The notes: generated by a model not told the origin, from the sequence alone. A stretch of 64,000 nucleotides of DNA from Agromyces badenianii (GCF_003070885.1 NZ_CP028913.1:62001-126000), one strand, 5' to 3'. Shown: positions 50,850 through 61,675, numbered from the stretch's first letter. Numbers and translations are program-made.

Positions 50850-51878
50850 CTACCAGCGGTTCTTCACGAACTCCGCCCAGCCGGTGAGCGCGTCGATCGG
50901 CACCACGTCGCCCGAATCGTCGGTCACCGTGCCGCGGTAGGTGCCGAAGCACTGATGCGTCTCGGAGTGGATGACGCCGAACGCGCTCTTCGAGAAGCGA
51001 TCGTGGAACGGCTCGAAGCGCAGTTCCACGCGGTCGCCGGTGATCGACCACGGCCGCAGCCAGTCGGTCGGATCGAAGCGCCATCGCAGCTCGGCGCCCA
51101 GCTTGTGCAGTCGGCCGTCGACCGAGAGCGCGTTCTCGGTGGAGCCGGTGCCGTCGGTCCAGAGGCCGCCGAGCTGCAGGCCGAGCCGGTGGCCGTGCTC
51201 CATGCCGGAGGCCGCGCCCCAGTGCCACGTCATGCTGTAGGGCCAGCGGCCGCGGCCGTGGTCGAGCACCGCCCAGCTCTCGCCGGCAGGCAGCTCGTGC
51301 GCGACCCCGTCGATCGTGATGGTGCCGCGGGCCGGGCGCGCGACATCCTTCACCGTGTACTGGAACCTCGTGTCGCTCCACGGCACGACCACGCCGAGCG
51401 CCTCGTGGCCATCGGGTCGCTCGGCGAAGACGTCGAGCGCGACGCGTTTCGTGGTCGCGACGATGCGGGTGCCGTCGCCCGATTCGGTGATCGCCGTCTC
51501 GATGCCGGGCACCCTCGCGGTCGCCGGAGCCGCGCCGAGCGTGCCGGGCAGGTCGACGCCGCGGGAGAGGGGGGTGATCGCGCCGGCGTCGACGTCGGTC
51601 GCGGTGCGCCGGTCGAACACCCACACCTGGTTCAGCGTCGCGTAGTCGAGCATCGCGACCGTCACGGCGACGATGTGGTCGGGAGTCGTGATGCCCCAGT
51701 ACTCCCAGCGCTTGTTGCGGCCGCGGCCGAGCCGGCCGGTGCCGATGCCCGAGGTGTCGTGCAGCGGATGCCGCGTCCACCCCACGGCGGCGGGATTCAG
51801 TCGCCCGTTCGGCAGTGTGAGCGAGACGGGTTCGGTGATCTCCCGTTCGTGCGTGAGGGTGGTTCGCGCGTCGTTCAC
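50850..51878 (-). CDS. DUF2804-family protein
   Basis: 342 residues from GTG 51878, with GGAGGT 5 nt upstream deciding the start. Trp- and Gly-rich beta segments such as NKRWEYWGITTPDHIVAVTVAMLDYATLNQVWVFDRRT and LDHGRGRWPYSMTWHWGAASG match DUF2804, a lipocalin-like or CrtC-like fold of unknown activity. No signal peptide or membrane segment is present. It ends 4 bp from the convergent TetR gene. Confidence 0.8.
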   Translation of the reverse strand: MNDARTTLTHEREITEPVSLTLPNGRLNPAAVGWTRHPLHDTSGIGTGRLGRGRNKRWEYWGITTPDHIVAVTVAMLDYATLNQVWVFDRRTATDVDAGAITPLSRGVDLPGTLGAAPATARVPGIETAITESGDGTRIVATTKRVALDVFAERPDGHEALGVVVPWSDTRFQYTVKDVARPARGTITIDGVAHELPAGESWAVLDHGRGRWPYSMTWHWGAASGMEHGHRLGLQLGGLWTDGTGSTENALSVDGRLHKLGAELRWRFDPTDWLRPWSITGDRVELRFEPFHDRFSKSAFGVIHSETHQCFGTYRGTVTDDSGDVVPIDALTGWAEFVKNRW

Positions 51879-51991
51879 GGCACCTCCATGTGCGTCGAGA
51901 GTCAGTGTAGGGGCGCCGAGACGCGCCCGGACGCGGCGAGGCGCCGACTCCCCGAAAGAAGCCGACGCCTCGTCGTGTGCCTTGCCGTGAA

Positions 51992-54868
51992 TCAACCCGC
52001 GGCGGGCGGGGTGATCTTGATCAGCGCGGCGATGTTGCCCTTCTCGGCCTTCTTGACCTCGATGACCGTGCCGTAGCCGACGCCGGCGTCAGCCGGGTTG
52101 CCGGTGCCGAGTACGCCAAGTTGAGTCTCGGAACCGTACAGCTCGGGCAGCGGGTTGCCGTCGAAGTCGACGATCCGCGTGGAGTACGGCGCGTTGCCGA
52201 CCGAGGGAACGACCGCCGAGCCGTCGCGGAAGCGGCGGGCCAGGCGTCCGTCGGGGAGCACCTCGAGGCCCGACGTCCAGCCGAGGTCGTCGGTGAACGT
52301 CGAGACTCCCGCGCGAGCGGGCACCTTGGTGCAGTACTCGTCGGTCAGCTCGGCACCGGTGATGCACTCCGTGAACTTGTAGGTCTTGCCGAGGCCGAAG
52401 GCCACGTCGGACGACTGCGAACGCGACGGCAGGTTGTGCTGCAGCGTTCCGTCGGCCGCGGCCGCGTCACCGGTTCGGCGCAGCGGGTCGAAGTGACTGT
52501 CGACGAGCAGCAGCCCGCCCTTCGCCCCGTAGCTCGGCAGCGCCGTCTCGTTCGTGCGAACGTGGTTGGTATTGCCGTAGGTGGTGTCGCGGTACCAGAT
52601 GAGCGCTCCGGGAGCGTTGTAGGCGATCTTCTCGACCTTCCACGCGCCGGTGCTGTACACCGAGTTGTAGCCGTACTTCAGGCCCTCGTCGAAGCCGTCG
52701 AAGTTGCGCCACTCGACCATGTAGTACTGCGCCTTGTTCGAAGTGCCGGTGTCGATGCGCCAGCCGGGGCCGGTCGTGTCGGTGAACGACTCGACCTCGG
52801 CGGTCCAGCCGTTGTCGCCGCTCTCGACGTCGTCGCTCCACACCGTGTCGGCCCCGCTCGTGAGAGCGAAGTCGTCGGAGAACCAGCCGCGCTCCTGGAA
52901 CGCGGCATCGGTGGCCAGGCGCAGGCGCACGCCGACGGTCGTGCCCGAGTACTCCGCGAGGTCGATGTACTGTCGCGTCCAACCACCCGAGGTGCCGGTG
53001 AGCCCGAACTTCTTGTTGCCGAACGTCGCCAGGTTGCCGTTCGGGTCGGGGTAGCCGTCGGGCGTGGTCGCCTCACTGCCGTCTTCGTTGAAGACCTTCA
53101 CGTCGGTCCAGGTGGTGCCGCCGTCGGTCGAGACCTCGACGAAGCCGTAGTCCCAGTCCTGCTCGATGACGAAGTTGTTGCTCATCCAGAACTTCGCATC
53201 GGCGGGCACGTCGACGCTCCGGGCGATGCGGATGTCGCCCCAGTCCTGATCGGAACCGCTGAACCACATGTTCTCGCCGCTGGCCGGCTCGGCGAGCGTG
53301 ATCACCTTGTCGGGCAGGTTGATCTTCACGCCGTCTTCGGTGCCCTTCGGCGACCGAGACGTCTGGCCGATCTTCAGCGTCTTGGCGGCGTCACCCGGGT
53401 TCATCTCGACGGGGTCGACCCAGCCGAGCACCCACTTGTCCCAGATGCCCATGTGCGTGGGCATCGACTGGAAGATGGGGCCGGAGTGCGAGCCCGACGA
53501 CATGAGGTCCCAGAAGTCGATGTCGGAGTTGCCCTGGTTCGACGTGTCGTAGAGGTCGGGCAGGCCGAGGTCGTGGCCGTACTCGTGTGCGAACACGCCG
53601 ACGCCCGAGTCTTCGGGCTGCACGATGTAGTTCGACAGCTTGAGGTCGGTGCCGGGGATGTCGGCACCGCCGGCGACGGCCGAGGAGTGCGCCCAGAGGG
53701 CGTACGTGCCCTGCTCGCCGCCGCCGCCCGACTTGTCTTCGCCGGCGTGCACGAGCACGACGTGGTCGATCACGCCGTCGGGCTCGTTGAAGTCGCCGTC
53801 GCCGTCGCGGTCGCCCTGGTCTTCGATGTCGTAGTCGGCCCAGGGGAAGTCGGGCTGGGCCTCAGCGAGCGCCGCCACGGCGTCGATCGGGAGCTGGCCC
53901 GCGCCGAGGGGGTTGTCGGGGTGGCCCTGCTGGTCTTGGATCTCGCCGGCCTCGTAGACACCGTCGGCGTTCTGGAAGCAGAGGCTCGCGCCGTACCAGG
54001 CCTCGGAGTGGGGCACGGTGATCCACGGGGTGGCCTCGCCGGTCACCGTGTAGGCGCCGCGCGACATCTCCTCGTACATGTTCTTCATCGTGTAGCCCGA
54101 GATGTCGATGCCGCGGCGGCCGTCGGGACCCTTCAGGTCCTTGCGCACGCGCTCGGTGATGCCGCGCTCGGAGAACAGCATCTTGTTGAAGTGCTCCGAG
54201 GAGAAGTCGGACACCCACATCGTGTTGTTGTCTTCGAGCTCGTAGTCGGCGGGGTTCGGGATGTTGTTGTGCACGGGGCCGTTCTGCACGTCGCCGGGCT
54301 TGCACTCCGTGGCACCGAACTCGTTGGGCACGTACGATCCCGTGAAGTCGTCGTTCGCGTTCTGGTCGAACTCGACGAGGATCGTGAGGAGCTTCGCCTC
54401 CTGCGTCGTCTCGGCCTCCTTGTACTCGGGCTTCTTGTGGTGCCGGCCCTTGCCGTGGTGACCTTTGCGGTGCTCCTGCTTGAGCTGGCGCGGGCTCTTG
54501 CCCGTCGCGATCGAAGACGCTTCGAGCGAGGCCAGCCCCTTGGCTGCGACCGGGTTGCCCTGCGAGTACTTCTGATCGAATTCCTCGGCACGCTCGATCG
54601 CTTCGGCCTGCGCGGCTTCGGGCGTCGCTGCCCTGAGCTGGTTGCCGGAGTCGACCAGGACGTCGCCGTCGGTGTCGAACTGATCTTCAACTCGAGGCGC
54701 CACATAGTTCATGTAGTACTCGGAGTCGCTGATCACCGGTGGCGAGACCGGTGATTCAGCAGCGGCTGCCCCGCTCGCACCGAACGACACCAGACCGGTG
54801 GCGGCGAGCGCGAACACTGGGATGACCGCAACCGCGCGCCTGCGCGCGCGGCCCGTGAATCCAGACAT
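51992..54868 (-). CDS. Secreted immune-inhibitor-A-like metalloprotease, family M6
   Basis: 958 residues from ATG 54868, with GAAGGGAG upstream; the signal peptide begins there (RARRRAVAVIPVFALAATGLVSF, cut near AAAA-E). The zinc motif is HEYGHDLGLPD (His428, Glu429, His432, extended with Asp). A DRDGDGDFNEPDGVID loop (~355-372) looks like a calcium site. The C-terminal half carries MAM/jelly-roll-like beta modules (VEVSTDGGTTWTDVKVF and WSDDVESGDNGWTAEVES). A basic His/Lys stretch at ~130-150 may be part of a propeptide. It should degrade extracellular protein. GGATGCCGC elements are absent from its 2.9 kb. Confidence 0.93.
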   Translation of the reverse strand: MSGFTGRARRRAVAVIPVFALAATGLVSFGASGAAAAESPVSPPVISDSEYYMNYVAPRVEDQFDTDGDVLVDSGNQLRAATPEAAQAEAIERAEEFDQKYSQGNPVAAKGLASLEASSIATGKSPRQLKQEHRKGHHGKGRHHKKPEYKEAETTQEAKLLTILVEFDQNANDDFTGSYVPNEFGATECKPGDVQNGPVHNNIPNPADYELEDNNTMWVSDFSSEHFNKMLFSERGITERVRKDLKGPDGRRGIDISGYTMKNMYEEMSRGAYTVTGEATPWITVPHSEAWYGASLCFQNADGVYEAGEIQDQQGHPDNPLGAGQLPIDAVAALAEAQPDFPWADYDIEDQGDRDGDGDFNEPDGVIDHVVLVHAGEDKSGGGGEQGTYALWAHSSAVAGGADIPGTDLKLSNYIVQPEDSGVGVFAHEYGHDLGLPDLYDTSNQGNSDIDFWDLMSSGSHSGPIFQSMPTHMGIWDKWVLGWVDPVEMNPGDAAKTLKIGQTSRSPKGTEDGVKINLPDKVITLAEPASGENMWFSGSDQDWGDIRIARSVDVPADAKFWMSNNFVIEQDWDYGFVEVSTDGGTTWTDVKVFNEDGSEATTPDGYPDPNGNLATFGNKKFGLTGTSGGWTRQYIDLAEYSGTTVGVRLRLATDAAFQERGWFSDDFALTSGADTVWSDDVESGDNGWTAEVESFTDTTGPGWRIDTGTSNKAQYYMVEWRNFDGFDEGLKYGYNSVYSTGAWKVEKIAYNAPGALIWYRDTTYGNTNHVRTNETALPSYGAKGGLLLVDSHFDPLRRTGDAAAADGTLQHNLPSRSQSSDVAFGLGKTYKFTECITGAELTDEYCTKVPARAGVSTFTDDLGWTSGLEVLPDGRLARRFRDGSAVVPSVGNAPYSTRIVDFDGNPLPELYGSETQLGVLGTGNPADAGVGYGTVIEVKKAEKGNIAALIKITPPAAG

Positions 54869-55081
54869 GCTTCTCCCTTCGAGCGACCCTGCGGAGGTGA
54901 CCACGGGGTCGCGTACGACGCTCGTCGGTGGGCGAACGTACTCGGAATCCTGCCGTGACAGGCGTCGTCTATGGAAGAGCTGTGCGCGGGTTGTGAGACA
55001 CGACGCACGACTGTTGCGTCGCGGCGGGTTGTCGCGCCGATCGCGCGCGCGTGTCACCCGAATGGGGGGGATTGTTGCGGC

Positions 55082-55774
55082 TCAGCCGAGCAGCAGGCTC
55101 CGCAGCTGGTCGGCCGAGTGCACGACCGCCATCGCGTCGGCGGCCTCGGCGGGTGAGCCGTAGCCCCACTCGACGAGGATCGTCGGCACGCCGTTCGCGA
55201 GCGCGCCGAGCGTGTCGTAGCCGCGGTCGCCGACCATGACCGAGTGCTCGGTGCTGATGTCGAGGGCGTGCAGACGTCGCAGCGCTTCGGCGACGACATC
55301 GGCCTTCGTGCTGCGCTCCTCGTCGTCGCTCGCTCCGGCGATCACGGTGAAGTACTGGCTGAGCCCCGCGTGGTCGAGCACCCGGCGTGCCATCGACTCG
55401 GGCTTCGAGGTCGCGAGCGCGACGGGGATGCCGGCCGCGTGCAGGCGCTCCAGCACGCCGGCGACGCCGGGGAAGACTGGGGAGCGCAGCACGTGCTCGC
55501 CGTAGTGGTCGCGGTAGACGTTCAACGCCTCCCACGCCTCGGCGTCGTTGAACCCGGCCGTCATGCGCAGGCTGTCGAGCAGCGGCGGGCCGACGAAGGA
55601 GAGGAGCACCTCGTCGGTCGGCACGGGCAGGCCCAATTCGGTGAACATGTGCGCGAGCGACGCGGTGATGTCGGACGCCGAGTCGACGATCGTGCCGTCG
55701 AGGTCGAACAGCACGGCCGACCACGTGCGGGTCGGCGTGATCGGCGTCGGGCTCGTCATGGTCTCGGAGGTCAC
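55082..55774 (-). CDS. HAD-superfamily phosphatase (phosphoglycolate-phosphatase-like)
   Basis: 230 residues from GTG 55774; TAGGAT sits 6 nt upstream (minus strand), so a leaderless start is favoured over ATG 55759. Motif I is LFDLDGTIVDS (nucleophile Asp24, acid Asp26), motif II is ATSKPE, motif III the Lys in RSTKADVV, and motif IV VMVGDRGYD. A cap of the PGP type lies between motifs I and II. It hydrolyses a small phosphate ester; the exact one is not evident. Confidence 0.9.
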   Translation of the reverse strand: MTSETMTSPTPITPTRTWSAVLFDLDGTIVDSASDITASLAHMFTELGLPVPTDEVLLSFVGPPLLDSLRMTAGFNDAEAWEALNVYRDHYGEHVLRSPVFPGVAGVLERLHAAGIPVALATSKPESMARRVLDHAGLSQYFTVIAGASDDEERSTKADVVAEALRRLHALDISTEHSVMVGDRGYDTLGALANGVPTILVEWGYGSPAEAADAMAVVHSADQLRSLLLG

Positions 55775-55780
55775 CGTGAC

Positions 55781-55786
55781 ATCCTA
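55781..55786 (-). promoter_or_regulatory. -10 element TAGGAT (minus strand) of the HAD gene
   Basis: Minus-strand TAGGAT, then GTCACG, then GTG 55774. Confidence 0.5.
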
Positions 55787-55855
55787 AGGCCCCGGAGTTC
55801 GAGCCTTACTCAGCTTATCGACAGCCGATTCTGCTTGCCGGTCGCGGGGCGGCTC

Positions 55856-55965
55856 GCTCAGACCAGCCGGGCAGGCCGCTCAGAACAGTCGGGCAGGCCG
55901 CTCAGAACAGCCGGGCAGGCCGCTCAGAACAGTCGGGCAGGCCGCTCAGAACAGTCGCGCGTGCC
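55856..55965. repeat. 22-bp tandem repeat overlapping the 3' end of nucS
   Basis: Four full 22-bp units start at 55856, 55878, 55900 and 55922, differing by one or two bases. A partial fifth at 55944 contains the nucS stop codon and its last codons. On the minus strand each unit re-creates the CGA-CTG-TTC-TGA (Arg-Leu-Phe-stop) end of nucS or a one-base variant of it. Confidence 0.9.
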
Positions 55966-56641
55966 CGTCGTCGACCCCGCGCATCGCGTCGTAGTCGAGC
56001 ACGACGCAGCGGATGCCGCGGTCCTCCGCGAGGGTGCGCGCCTGCGGCTTGATCTCCTGGGCGGCGAACACGCCGGTCACCGGGGCGAGGTGCGGGTCGC
56101 GATTCATGAGCTCGAGATAGCGGGTGAGCTGCTCGACGCCGTCGATGTCGCCGCGACGCTTGAGCTCGACGGCGACCGAGGCGCCCGAGGCATCCGTCGC
56201 CAGGATGTCGACCGGGCCGATCGCCGTCATGTACTCCCGGCGCACGAGCCGGTGGCCGTCGCCGAGGAGTTCGATCTGCTCGGCGAGCAGCTTCTGCAGG
56301 TGCGCCTCGACCCCGTCCTTCTGCAGGCCGGGGTCGATGCCGAGCTCGTGGGCGGAGTCGTGCAGCACCTCGTGGATCGACACGATCAGCTGGTCGGCGG
56401 TCTTCTGGTGCACGACCTTCCACAGCTCGACGATGCCGGCGGCGCGCTGGTCGTCGTCGGGCTCGAGGGTCGTGAGGGTGCAGGGCGGGCTCATCCAGTT
56501 GAGCGGCTTGTAGCTGCCGCCGTCGGAGTGCACGAGCAGGCTGCCGTCGCCCTTCACCATGAGCAGGCGGGTGGCGAGCGGGAGGTGGGCGGCGAGGCGT
56601 CCGGCGTAGTCGACGGAGCAGCGGGCGATGACGAGACGCAC
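55946..56641 (-). CDS. nucS: NucS/EndoMS mismatch-specific endonuclease
   Basis: 231 residues from GTG 56641, with TAGACT 6 nt upstream. The N-terminal dimer/DNA-binding domain (~1-115) and C-terminal PD-(D/E)XK nuclease ([35 protein letters not shown]) are complete. Actinobacteria lacking MutS/MutL use this enzyme to cut both strands at mismatches. The last residues ARLF resemble the LF-type sliding-clamp motif reported at the EndoMS C-terminus. That end lies inside a 22-bp tandem repeat. Confidence 0.95.
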   Translation of the reverse strand: MRLVIARCSVDYAGRLAAHLPLATRLLMVKGDGSLLVHSDGGSYKPLNWMSPPCTLTTLEPDDDQRAAGIVELWKVVHQKTADQLIVSIHEVLHDSAHELGIDPGLQKDGVEAHLQKLLAEQIELLGDGHRLVRREYMTAIGPVDILATDASGASVAVELKRRGDIDGVEQLTRYLELMNRDPHLAPVTGVFAAQEIKPQARTLAEDRGIRCVVLDYDAMRGVDDGHARLF

Positions 56642-56647
56642 CCGGTG

Positions 56648-56653
56648 AGTCTA
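56648..56653 (-). promoter_or_regulatory. -10 element TAGACT (minus strand) of nucS
   Basis: Minus-strand TAGACT, CACCGG, then GTG 56641: a leaderless arrangement. Confidence 0.55.
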
Positions 56654-56661
56654 CTTGCGGG

Positions 56662-57912
56662 TCAGGCCGTGGGGCGCGAGCGCTCGCGGGCGGCCGGCGC
56701 GGCGAGGGCGGAGAGCACGAGCAGGCCGAGGAGCACGAGCAACGCGTTCAGGATGCCGAACTGCTGGCCGAGGAACCCGAGCAGCGGCGGCCCCGCGAGG
56801 AAGGCGCAGTAGCCGATGATCGCGACGGCGCTCACCCGCGCGGCCGAGCGGTCGGGGTCGTCGGCCGCCGCCGACATGCCCACCGGGAAGCCGAGCGAGC
56901 AGCCGATGCCCCAGAGCGCGGTGCCGGCGATGAGCATCCACGGCTCGGTGCCGAAGATGAAGAGGCTGAGTCCGGCGATGCCGACGATCGCGAGGGTGCG
57001 CAGCACCGGCACGCGGCCGAAGCGGTCGAGCACCGGCCCGCCGATCACCCGGGCGGCGGTGATGGCGACCGTGAAGACGCCGAACACGATCGCACCGGTG
57101 GTCTCGTCGAACCCGTGGCCGTCGACCACGGCGAGGGCGAGCCAGTCGTTGGCCGATCCCTCGGCGAACGACATGCCGAGCATGATGACGCCGATGAGCA
57201 GCAGTCGCACGTCGCCCCACACCTCGAGGTTCGCGCGCAGGCGCTCGGTCCACGGCGGCCGCGGGGCATCCGTGTGCGTGTCGTCGCCGACCTCGGCGCG
57301 CAGCGGCACGTAGCGCACCGCGATGAAGACGGCGACGGCGATGGCGAGGGCGATGACACCGAGGTGCAGCGACACGGGCAGACGGGCAGCGGATGCCGCG
57401 GCGGCGAGTGCGGCCCCGGCGACCGTGCCGAACGAGAAGAAGGCGTGCATGAGCGGCATCACGGTCTTGCCGATCTCGCGCTCGGCCTCTGCGCCCTCGA
57501 CGTTCATCATGACGTCGACCGCGCCGTTGCCGAAGCCGAAGAGCGCGAGCCCGATCACGACGATCGGCACGGAGGGCACGGCCGAACCGCCGATGCCGAG
57601 GAGCACGAGGCCGACCGAGACGGTCAGGAGCGCGAGGATCATGCCGGTGCGGGCGCCGAACCGCGCGAGGAACCACGGGGCGGCGACGAGACCGAGGATC
57701 GAACCGATCGACCCGGCGAGGATGACGAGGCCGACGCCCTGGGTGCTGAGCCCGGTGTCGTCGCGGATCGCGGGGAGGCGAGCGACCCAGCTCGCCATGC
57801 TGAGGCCGCTGAGGAAGAAGATCGCGAACACGGCGTTGCGCCACGAGATGAGCTCACGTGCCGCGCGGGCGGCCGTGGCGGAGGTTTCGGGCGTGTGCGG
57901 CGTCTCGTTCAT
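56662..57912 (-). CDS. MFS transporter (FucP/YbjJ-like), under the LacI-type operator
   Basis: 416 residues from ATG 57912; longer frames cross the operator. Twelve hydrophobic segments, with the paired motifs WVARLPAIRDDTGLSTQGVGLVILAGSIGS (first loop) and FGFGNGAVDVMMNVEGAEAER (helix 4-5), which recall the YbjJ/fucose-permease branch. It likely moves a sugar or small metabolite. The 16-bp palindrome 57943-57958 in its promoter matches the one before lacI at 60470, so the LacI protein should control it. Confidence 0.88.
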   Translation of the reverse strand: MNETPHTPETSATAARAARELISWRNAVFAIFFLSGLSMASWVARLPAIRDDTGLSTQGVGLVILAGSIGSILGLVAAPWFLARFGARTGMILALLTVSVGLVLLGIGGSAVPSVPIVVIGLALFGFGNGAVDVMMNVEGAEAEREIGKTVMPLMHAFFSFGTVAGAALAAAASAARLPVSLHLGVIALAIAVAVFIAVRYVPLRAEVGDDTHTDAPRPPWTERLRANLEVWGDVRLLLIGVIMLGMSFAEGSANDWLALAVVDGHGFDETTGAIVFGVFTVAITAARVIGGPVLDRFGRVPVLRTLAIVGIAGLSLFIFGTEPWMLIAGTALWGIGCSLGFPVGMSAAADDPDRSAARVSAVAIIGYCAFLAGPPLLGFLGQQFGILNALLVLLGLLVLSALAAPAARERSRPTA

Positions 57913-57942
57913 CGTCTCTGTCTCGTCGTCGTCGCGGGGGGA

Positions 57943-57958
57943 GTCGAATCGATTCGAC
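57943..57958. promoter_or_regulatory. LacI-type operator in front of the MFS gene
   Basis: GTCGAATCGATTCGAC is a perfect 16-bp palindrome with the central CG usual for LacI-family sites. The rest of the 260-bp gap 57913-58172 shows no other feature except a GGATGCCGC/GCGGCATCC pair near 58050 and the GAGG site of tdh. Confidence 0.75.
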
Positions 57959-58172
57959 AACCCTGACCCGAGAACGATATCGGCGCGGCCGCCAGCCTGC
58001 AAGCGTGCCGGGACGCCCGCGATGCCCGTGGTGGGCGAAGTGGGCTGCGGATGCCGCGGCATCCGTGGCTACCATGAACTGACTGGCGCTCGGGGTGACC
58101 GGACACGACCCGGAATCCCGACCCAGAGCCGCACACCCCCGGCTCGAGTACCAGAGAACGACGAGGTCATCG

Positions 58173-59215
58173 ATGAAGGCACTCTTCAAACCCGCCCCCG
58201 GCGCCGGCCTGGAGTACGTCGAACGCCCCGAGCCCGAGACGGGCCCGGCCGACGTGAAGATCCGGGTGCTGCGCACCGGCATCTGCGGCACCGACCTGCA
58301 CATCGAGAAGTGGGACGACTGGGCTGCGTCGACCATCGCCGCTCCGCTCATCCCGGGCCACGAGTTCTTCGGCGAGGTCGTCGAGGTCGGGCCGCTCGTG
58401 CACGACGTCGCCGTCGGCGACCGGGTCTCCGGCGAGGGGCACATCGTCTGCGGCATGTGCCGCAACTGCCGCGCCGGACGCCGCCAGATGTGCATCCGCA
58501 CGAAGGGCGTCGGGCTGCACCGCGACGGCGCCTTCGCCGAGTACGTCGTGCTGCCCGGCGAGAACGTCTGGGTGCACCACGCCGACATCGACCCGGAGGT
58601 CGGCGCGATCTTCGACCCCTTCGGCAACGCCGTGCACACGGCGCTCGCCTTCTCGGTCGTGGGTGAAGACGTGCTCGTCACCGGCTGCGGCCCGATCGGG
58701 CTGATGTCGATCGCCGTCGCACGCCACGTCGGCGCGCGGTTCATCGTGGCGTCGGATGTCTCGCCGGCACGTCTCGGGCTCGCGATGCGGATGGGCGCGG
58801 ATGCCGCGGTCGACGTGTCGCGCGAACGCATCCGCGACGTGCAGCCGCGACTCGGCATGCGCGAGGGCTTCGACGTCGGATTCGAGATGTCGGGCTCGGC
58901 GAAGGCGCTCCCCGAGATGATCGAGAACATGAACCACGGCGGCCGACTGGCGCTGCTCGGCCTCCCCGCCGAGCCGTTCGCGATCGACTGGGGCAAGGTC
59001 GTCACCCACATGCTCACCATGAAGGGCATCTACGGGCGCGAGATGTTCGAGACGTGGAACTCGATGAGCGCGATGCTGCAGACGAGCGAGACCCTGCGCA
59101 CGAGCATCGCCTCGATCATCAGCGACCGCTACCCGGCACGGGAGTGGCGTGCGGCGTTCGATGCGGCCGCCTCTGGCGGCGTCGGCAAGGTCATCCTCGA
59201 TTGGACGGAGCTCTG

Positions 59216-59216
<1 letters not shown>
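58173..59216 (+). CDS. tdh: L-threonine 3-dehydrogenase
   Basis: 347 residues from ATG 58173 with GAGG 6 nt upstream. The medium-chain dehydrogenase catalytic zinc ligands are Cys38, His63 and Glu64 ([22 protein letters not shown]). The structural zinc cysteine cluster is [15 protein letters not shown], and the NAD motif is [29 protein letters not shown] is the TDH hallmark. It oxidises L-threonine to 2-amino-3-ketobutyrate. The TGA stop overlaps the kbl ATG by one base, so both steps are coupled. Confidence 0.95.
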
Positions 59217-60412
<1,196 letters not shown>

Positions 60413-60441
60413 CCGACCACTCGTCCGTCGACCGCGTCGCT

Positions 60442-60453
60442 CGAATCGATTCG
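60442..60453. promoter_or_regulatory. LacI-type operator in front of lacI
   Basis: CGAATCGATTCG is perfectly palindromic and extends to a 14-mer with one mismatch. It is identical to the core of the 57943-57958 site and lies just upstream of the -10 TAGAAT (60457-60462), indicating autorepression. Confidence 0.75.
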
Positions 60454-60456
60454 GCC

Positions 60457-60462
60457 TAGAAT
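60457..60462 (+). promoter_or_regulatory. -10 element TAGAAT of lacI, leaderless
   Basis: TAGAAT, 7 nt, then ATG 60470. Confidence 0.55.
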
Positions 60463-60469
60463 CGGGCGC

Positions 60470-61546
60470 ATGGAGCCCGATGCCGTGACACGAACGACGC
60501 TCGCCGATGTCGCGGCGCGGGCCGGCGTGTCGCCGTCGACGGCGTCGCTCGCCTTCAGCGGCTCGGGCCCCGTGTCGGATGCCACGAAGGAACGCGTGCT
60601 CGCCGCGGCATCCGAGCTCGGCTATGCGGGCCCCGACCCCCGCGCCCGCTCGCTCCGCCGCGGCCGCTCGGGCATCGTCGGCGTGGTGCTCGAGGAGCGC
60701 GTGCGCGCGGCGTTCCTCGATCCGGTGAAGATCCAGATGCTCGACGGCATCACCGAGGGCATCGCCCCGCTCGGTGCCGGCCTGCTGCTGCTCACCGACA
60801 CCGGCGAGCCCGGCGAACACGCGGTGAGCATCGAGAGCGCGCCGGTCGATGCGGTCGTGCTCATCGGCTGCAGCCCTCGGCTCGGCGTCTCGATCGAGGC
60901 GCTGCGGCGCCGCGGCATCCCGGCCGTCGCGATCGAGGGCGCGACCGGCGAGGACATCCCCGAGATCTCGATCGACAACCGTCAGGCGACGAGGCGAGGT
61001 GCCGAGTACCTGCGAGAGCTGGGGCACGCGGATGTCGCGATCGTGACGCTGCCCCTCGACGCCGGCCGCACCCGGGGCCCGCTCACCGAGGCGCTCCTGC
61101 AGGCCGGCACGAACACCACGGCGCTGGAGCGACTGGCCGGTGCGCGTGAAGTCTTTCCGGCCGCGACCGGCCGTGTCGCCGGTGCGAGTTCGATCGAACA
61201 GGGCCTCGAGGCCGCGCGGGCGCTGCTGACCGACGCCGCCGGGCGCCCGACGGCGATCATCGCGCAGAGCGACCTGCTGGCCGCGGGCGTCATCCAGGCG
61301 GCCGAGGAGCTCGGGTTGCACGTGCCGGGCGACCTCAGCGTGCTGGGCTTCGACGGCATCAGGGTCGACGGCCTGCAGCACGACCTCACTACGCTCGCGC
61401 AGCCGTCGGTCGCGAAGGGCCGAGCCGCGGGCGAGGCCGTCGTGCAGTTGCTCTCCGGCGAACCGCCCGAGTCGCGGTGCTTCACGAGCACGCTGCATGT
61501 GGGCGACACGACGGCGTCGCCCGGTGTCGTCCGGCGTCGCCGTTAG
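60470..61546 (+). CDS. LacI-family transcription regulator
   Basis: 358 residues. The HTH (TTLADVAARAGVSPSTASLAFSGSGPVSDATKERVLAAASELGY, ~9-52) and hinge lead to a periplasmic-binding-protein-like core with the usual IDNRQATRRGAEYLRELGH block and a closing PSVAKGRAAGEAVVQLLSGEPPESR. It should bind the CGAATCGATTCG sites before itself and before the MFS gene at 56662. The ligand could be the compound that transporter moves. Whether it also controls tdh-kbl, which lie between the two sites, is open. Confidence 0.92.
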   Translation: MEPDAVTRTTLADVAARAGVSPSTASLAFSGSGPVSDATKERVLAAASELGYAGPDPRARSLRRGRSGIVGVVLEERVRAAFLDPVKIQMLDGITEGIAPLGAGLLLLTDTGEPGEHAVSIESAPVDAVVLIGCSPRLGVSIEALRRRGIPAVAIEGATGEDIPEISIDNRQATRRGAEYLRELGHADVAIVTLPLDAGRTRGPLTEALLQAGTNTTALERLAGAREVFPAATGRVAGASSIEQGLEAARALLTDAAGRPTAIIAQSDLLAAGVIQAAEELGLHVPGDLSVLGFDGIRVDGLQHDLTTLAQPSVAKGRAAGEAVVQLLSGEPPESRCFTSTLHVGDTTASPGVVRRRR

Positions 61547-61675
61547 GGTTCCGTCAGGGACATTCACAAATTTGTGCACGCCCAGCGCGCGAGGCGTGAG
61601 GGCCGGTGTCACGGTGCGTGCGCAGGTGCGGGCGCAGGCTCGACGTCGACGCGAGTCGCGCGCTGCTTCCGCGCC

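Noticed and set aside
51977..54754. 925-codon plus-strand frame opposite the M6 protease
   Set aside because: The minus strand has signal peptide, HEXXH and ribosome site; the plus frame has none.
54869..55081. Hidden gene or RNA in the 213-bp gap upstream of the M6 protease
   Set aside because: Only short frames, a run of seven G and CGCGCG repeats are visible; nothing supports a gene beyond the ribosome site of the protease.
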